DNA from: Thamnaconus septentrionalis
Lineage: Eukaryota; Chordata; Actinopteri; Tetraodontiformes; Monacanthidae
Assembly (NCBI GenBank): GCA_009823395.1
Contig: CM020510.1
Span: 11,784,273-11,848,272 of the forward strand
Direction of reading: 5' to 3'
Length of the DNA stretch: 64,000 bases
Made by a program: the position numbers and the translations under genes
Shown: in pieces, positions 62,101 through 64,000 of the stretch
Layout: each line of letters starts with the position of its first letter
Position numbering within the stretch: position 1 is the first letter of the stretch
Notes under the pieces: generated by a model
The model's input: only the letters and a program-made list of their open reading frames with translations
What the model was told of the DNA's origin: nothing
Databases searched by the model: none

Positions 62101-62636
62101 GCGGAAATAATGTATAGGGTGTTTTCTTGAGGAAACTGTTTTCTCGAAAGGTCCCGTATTGAGCAAATGTGCTTGCTCTGCCTTGTAGGAACTTTTGCAA
62201 AAATCATAGAATTCTGAAAATTGGCTCTTTGTGATGTCACATTGAGCAATGATGCGTCAATGGTGCCTCTCACTTTATTGTGATCTCCTTTGGAAGGTCC
62301 AGCAAAGCACTGGTTTTAGCAGGCAGCAAACACACACATTGCTTTATGTGGAACAGAGGGCTAAATATGCTATTTCCTTTTTATATTTGTGTATTTTATT
62401 GTCTAAACTGCAAAAACCATTGAGAAAATATCCATAGTTGTGTAGGTCTGTCTTTTCAGCTAACCTGGAAACCGCTGATACTAAAGCCATGACTGGAAGA
62501 GGTTTGCGTTAACACTGACAGAACGGGAATTACTTTTCAGTGTATTATAGCAACGTGGGTTCCGGGCCCGGGCCCTGTTTGCACAGCAAAAAAGCAAAGA
62601 TTTTGTCAGTATTGATGTCTCTTCAGATGAACAGAC
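56176..62636. other. Intergenic; no gene recognised
   Basis: A 187-codon frame at 58630-59193 contains a Leu run produced by a CTC/TCC repeat (59040-59080) and matches no family. Simple sequences include a T tract (57549-57570), (AAAAT)n at 59706-59731, and GGA/GGC runs at 61285-61335 and 61808-61830. The CpG-containing stretch 61200-61450 could be a promoter or distal element, but no adjoining exon was found. Confidence 0.5.
60150..60178. repeat. 11-bp perfect inverted repeat with 7-nt loop
   Basis: ATTTTGGTGTA and TACACCAAAAT flank TTAGGAG. A hairpin of this size may arise by chance in a window this long. Confidence 0.7.
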
Positions 62637-62684
62637 TTGTCCAGGGTGTACCCTGCCTTCGCCCTAAGACAGCTGGGATAGGCT
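62637..62684 (+). repeat. Relic of the widespread fish GGGTGTACCC repeat
   Basis: TGTCCAGGGTGTACCCTGCC, then CGCCCTAAGACAGCTGGGATAGGCTC, closely resembles a dispersed repeat I recall from teleost genomes (CCAGGGTGTACCCCGCCTCTCGCCC...AGCTGGGATAGGCTCC). The fragment is only about 48 bp. Confidence 0.65.
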
Positions 62685-64000
62685 CAATAATACAGCAAAG
62701 AAAGATTTTTTCAGTATTGATGGACGTGTTGAAGCTCAATAATGTCAATGGAGTTGGAAATATTTTTTTCCACCTGGGAGCAAAGCCTCAGTGAACTGTT
62801 GATCGAGTTGCTTCATTCAAGGAAAACGTGCATCCGTATACAGTGGGGTGTATTCTTCAGTTCTCAGTTAGATCTCTTTCCCCTCTGTTTTAATGTAGCT
62901 CCCCCCAACACACACACACACACGCAGGTTTTTGCTGAACAATGGTTAGCTTTGACAGAGGCAGGCTGTCAGGAGGAGATGGTCTGGAGCCATTGTCTGC
63001 TCTGTTTACTTACAGACTCACCTGGCACTGAGCTAATAGCACCAGCTCTATCTGTCAGTGCAGGAGACGGGGGTCTCAGCCCACACACACACACACGCAC
63101 ACACACACACGCAGAGACGCTCACACACACTAGGAGACACAGAATTGTGCGTTCTTAAACTGTCTGTATGAAATAAACGCAGACAAAACTTTATACACTC
63201 CCATATTTTGACACTCCCAGCGCACGGGTCCATGTGAGTGTGTGTGTGTGTGTGTGCACCTTTGATTGTGCGTTTAGTCACACCTGGGTGTCCTGGGAGG
63301 TTCCTGCTAAAGGGGGAGGGTTTATGGATGAGGGAGGGGAGGGGTGTGGGGAGTTCTTTCAGGTTTTTTACCACTGTGCAAACACACACACGCCGGCCAC
63401 AGTTGATGGGTTTTGATGGGATCAGTTAGAAGCCTCGGAGTGACCCTGCCCGAAAACCCCACCCTTGTTTGATTGACAAAGCTGAGAGGGTTATAAGTGT
63501 TCGCATTGATTGGATGGGAGGAGCTGTAGCAGAGGACAAAAAAAATCTAAAGTTGGAGAAAGATGCAGCGCAGTTTTGGATGAAATCATTTTGATGAAAG
63601 TAGATTTGGGGGAAGAAGTTCAATAAGCTGCACTCAACTTATGTGTGTGGAGTATTAAAGCATCACACAGCACCATCAGTGTGAGTTGTGTTTTCAATGG
63701 ACAACAGTGAAATCCGTTGATGCCGCGTGTTTAACAGACGGTAACAGTTTTTCCTCTCGGATGCCCACAAAGTTACACAAAGACACTTCAACTCACAGTT
63801 TCCTCGAATGCCTGACGGGACGGGAGCTGCTGCACCGTGACCGTGGCCGATCACGTCGTCCAGGCGTAGTACACGTACGTGAAAAGTCGAGCTGGTTCGG
63901 GGTGGCGACAGCGGCGCCAGGGGCCCGCGTTCGTTTCGTAACACATCCCCAAAATGTCAGAGGTTCAAATCCATGTTGGAGTTTCTCTGGTTCACGCTCA
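62685..64000. other. Right edge; CA/GT tracts, no gene recognised
   Basis: Short CA tracts lie at 62909-62926 and 63081-63130, and a GT tract at 63237-63256. Near the end, GGTTCAAATCC (63963-63973) resembles a Pol III B box, but the flanks do not form a tRNA T-arm. No coding exon was identified up to the window end. Confidence 0.5.

Noticed and set aside
63963..63973. tRNA B-box-like GGTTCAAATCC near the right end
   Set aside because: The flanks do not form a T-stem and no A box or acceptor stem is seen upstream.

Overview
The window is vertebrate nuclear DNA, most likely from a ray-finned (teleost, probably percomorph) fish. Three spliced genes are supported: a minus-strand polr1g (CD3EAP/PAF49, an RNA polymerase I subunit), a plus-strand IRF2BP-family gene (probably irf2bp1) and a plus-strand foxa3. 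Human FOXA3 and IRF2BP1 are adjacent on 19q13, with POLR1G in the same chromosomal region, so this is a recognisable conserved block. The abundant GT/CA, GA, CT, GATA and AAT microsatellites, a ZBED5-like hAT element and short relics of fish repeats fit a teleost. No prokaryotic features, CRISPR arrays, rRNA genes or convincing tRNA genes were seen.

Layout. Positions 1-6565 look like the long, low-complexity 3' UTR of a plus-strand gene whose coding part lies left of the window; by synteny and orientation NOVA2 is the best guess, but no coding sequence is present to prove it. Positions 6566-25028 hold no supported gene. They contain microsatellites, a degenerate telomere-like (CCCTAA-type) array at about 10.8-11.35 kb, a tRNA-SINE-like fragment and a palindromic CRE. 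Polr1g occupies 25029-27774 in three coding exons. Its second intron carries a 1250-bp internally deleted hAT transposon flanked by a perfect 8-bp target-site duplication. Polr1g and irf2bp1 are head to head, with 526 bp between their start codons holding an E-box and an ETS-type site. Irf2bp1 (28301-30220) has two coding exons, and its intron falls inside the C-terminal RING finger. Foxa3 (37197-39793) has a short first coding exon, a 1.2-kb intron and a large second exon with the forkhead domain; a TATA-like box lies about 400 bp upstream.

The 24 kb right of foxa3 is gene-poor. It contains its 3' UTR, microsatellites, two related copies of a dispersed repeat, fragments of common fish repeats, a perfect 27-bp palindrome and one weak candidate terminal exon on the minus strand (about 41.95-42.05 kb). 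It may serve as regulatory territory for foxa3, an endoderm/liver pioneer factor, but that is inference. I found no clear previously undescribed system. The best leads are the hAT insertion with its duplicated 3' terminus, the unusual IRF2BP gene, the palindromes and the telomere-like array.
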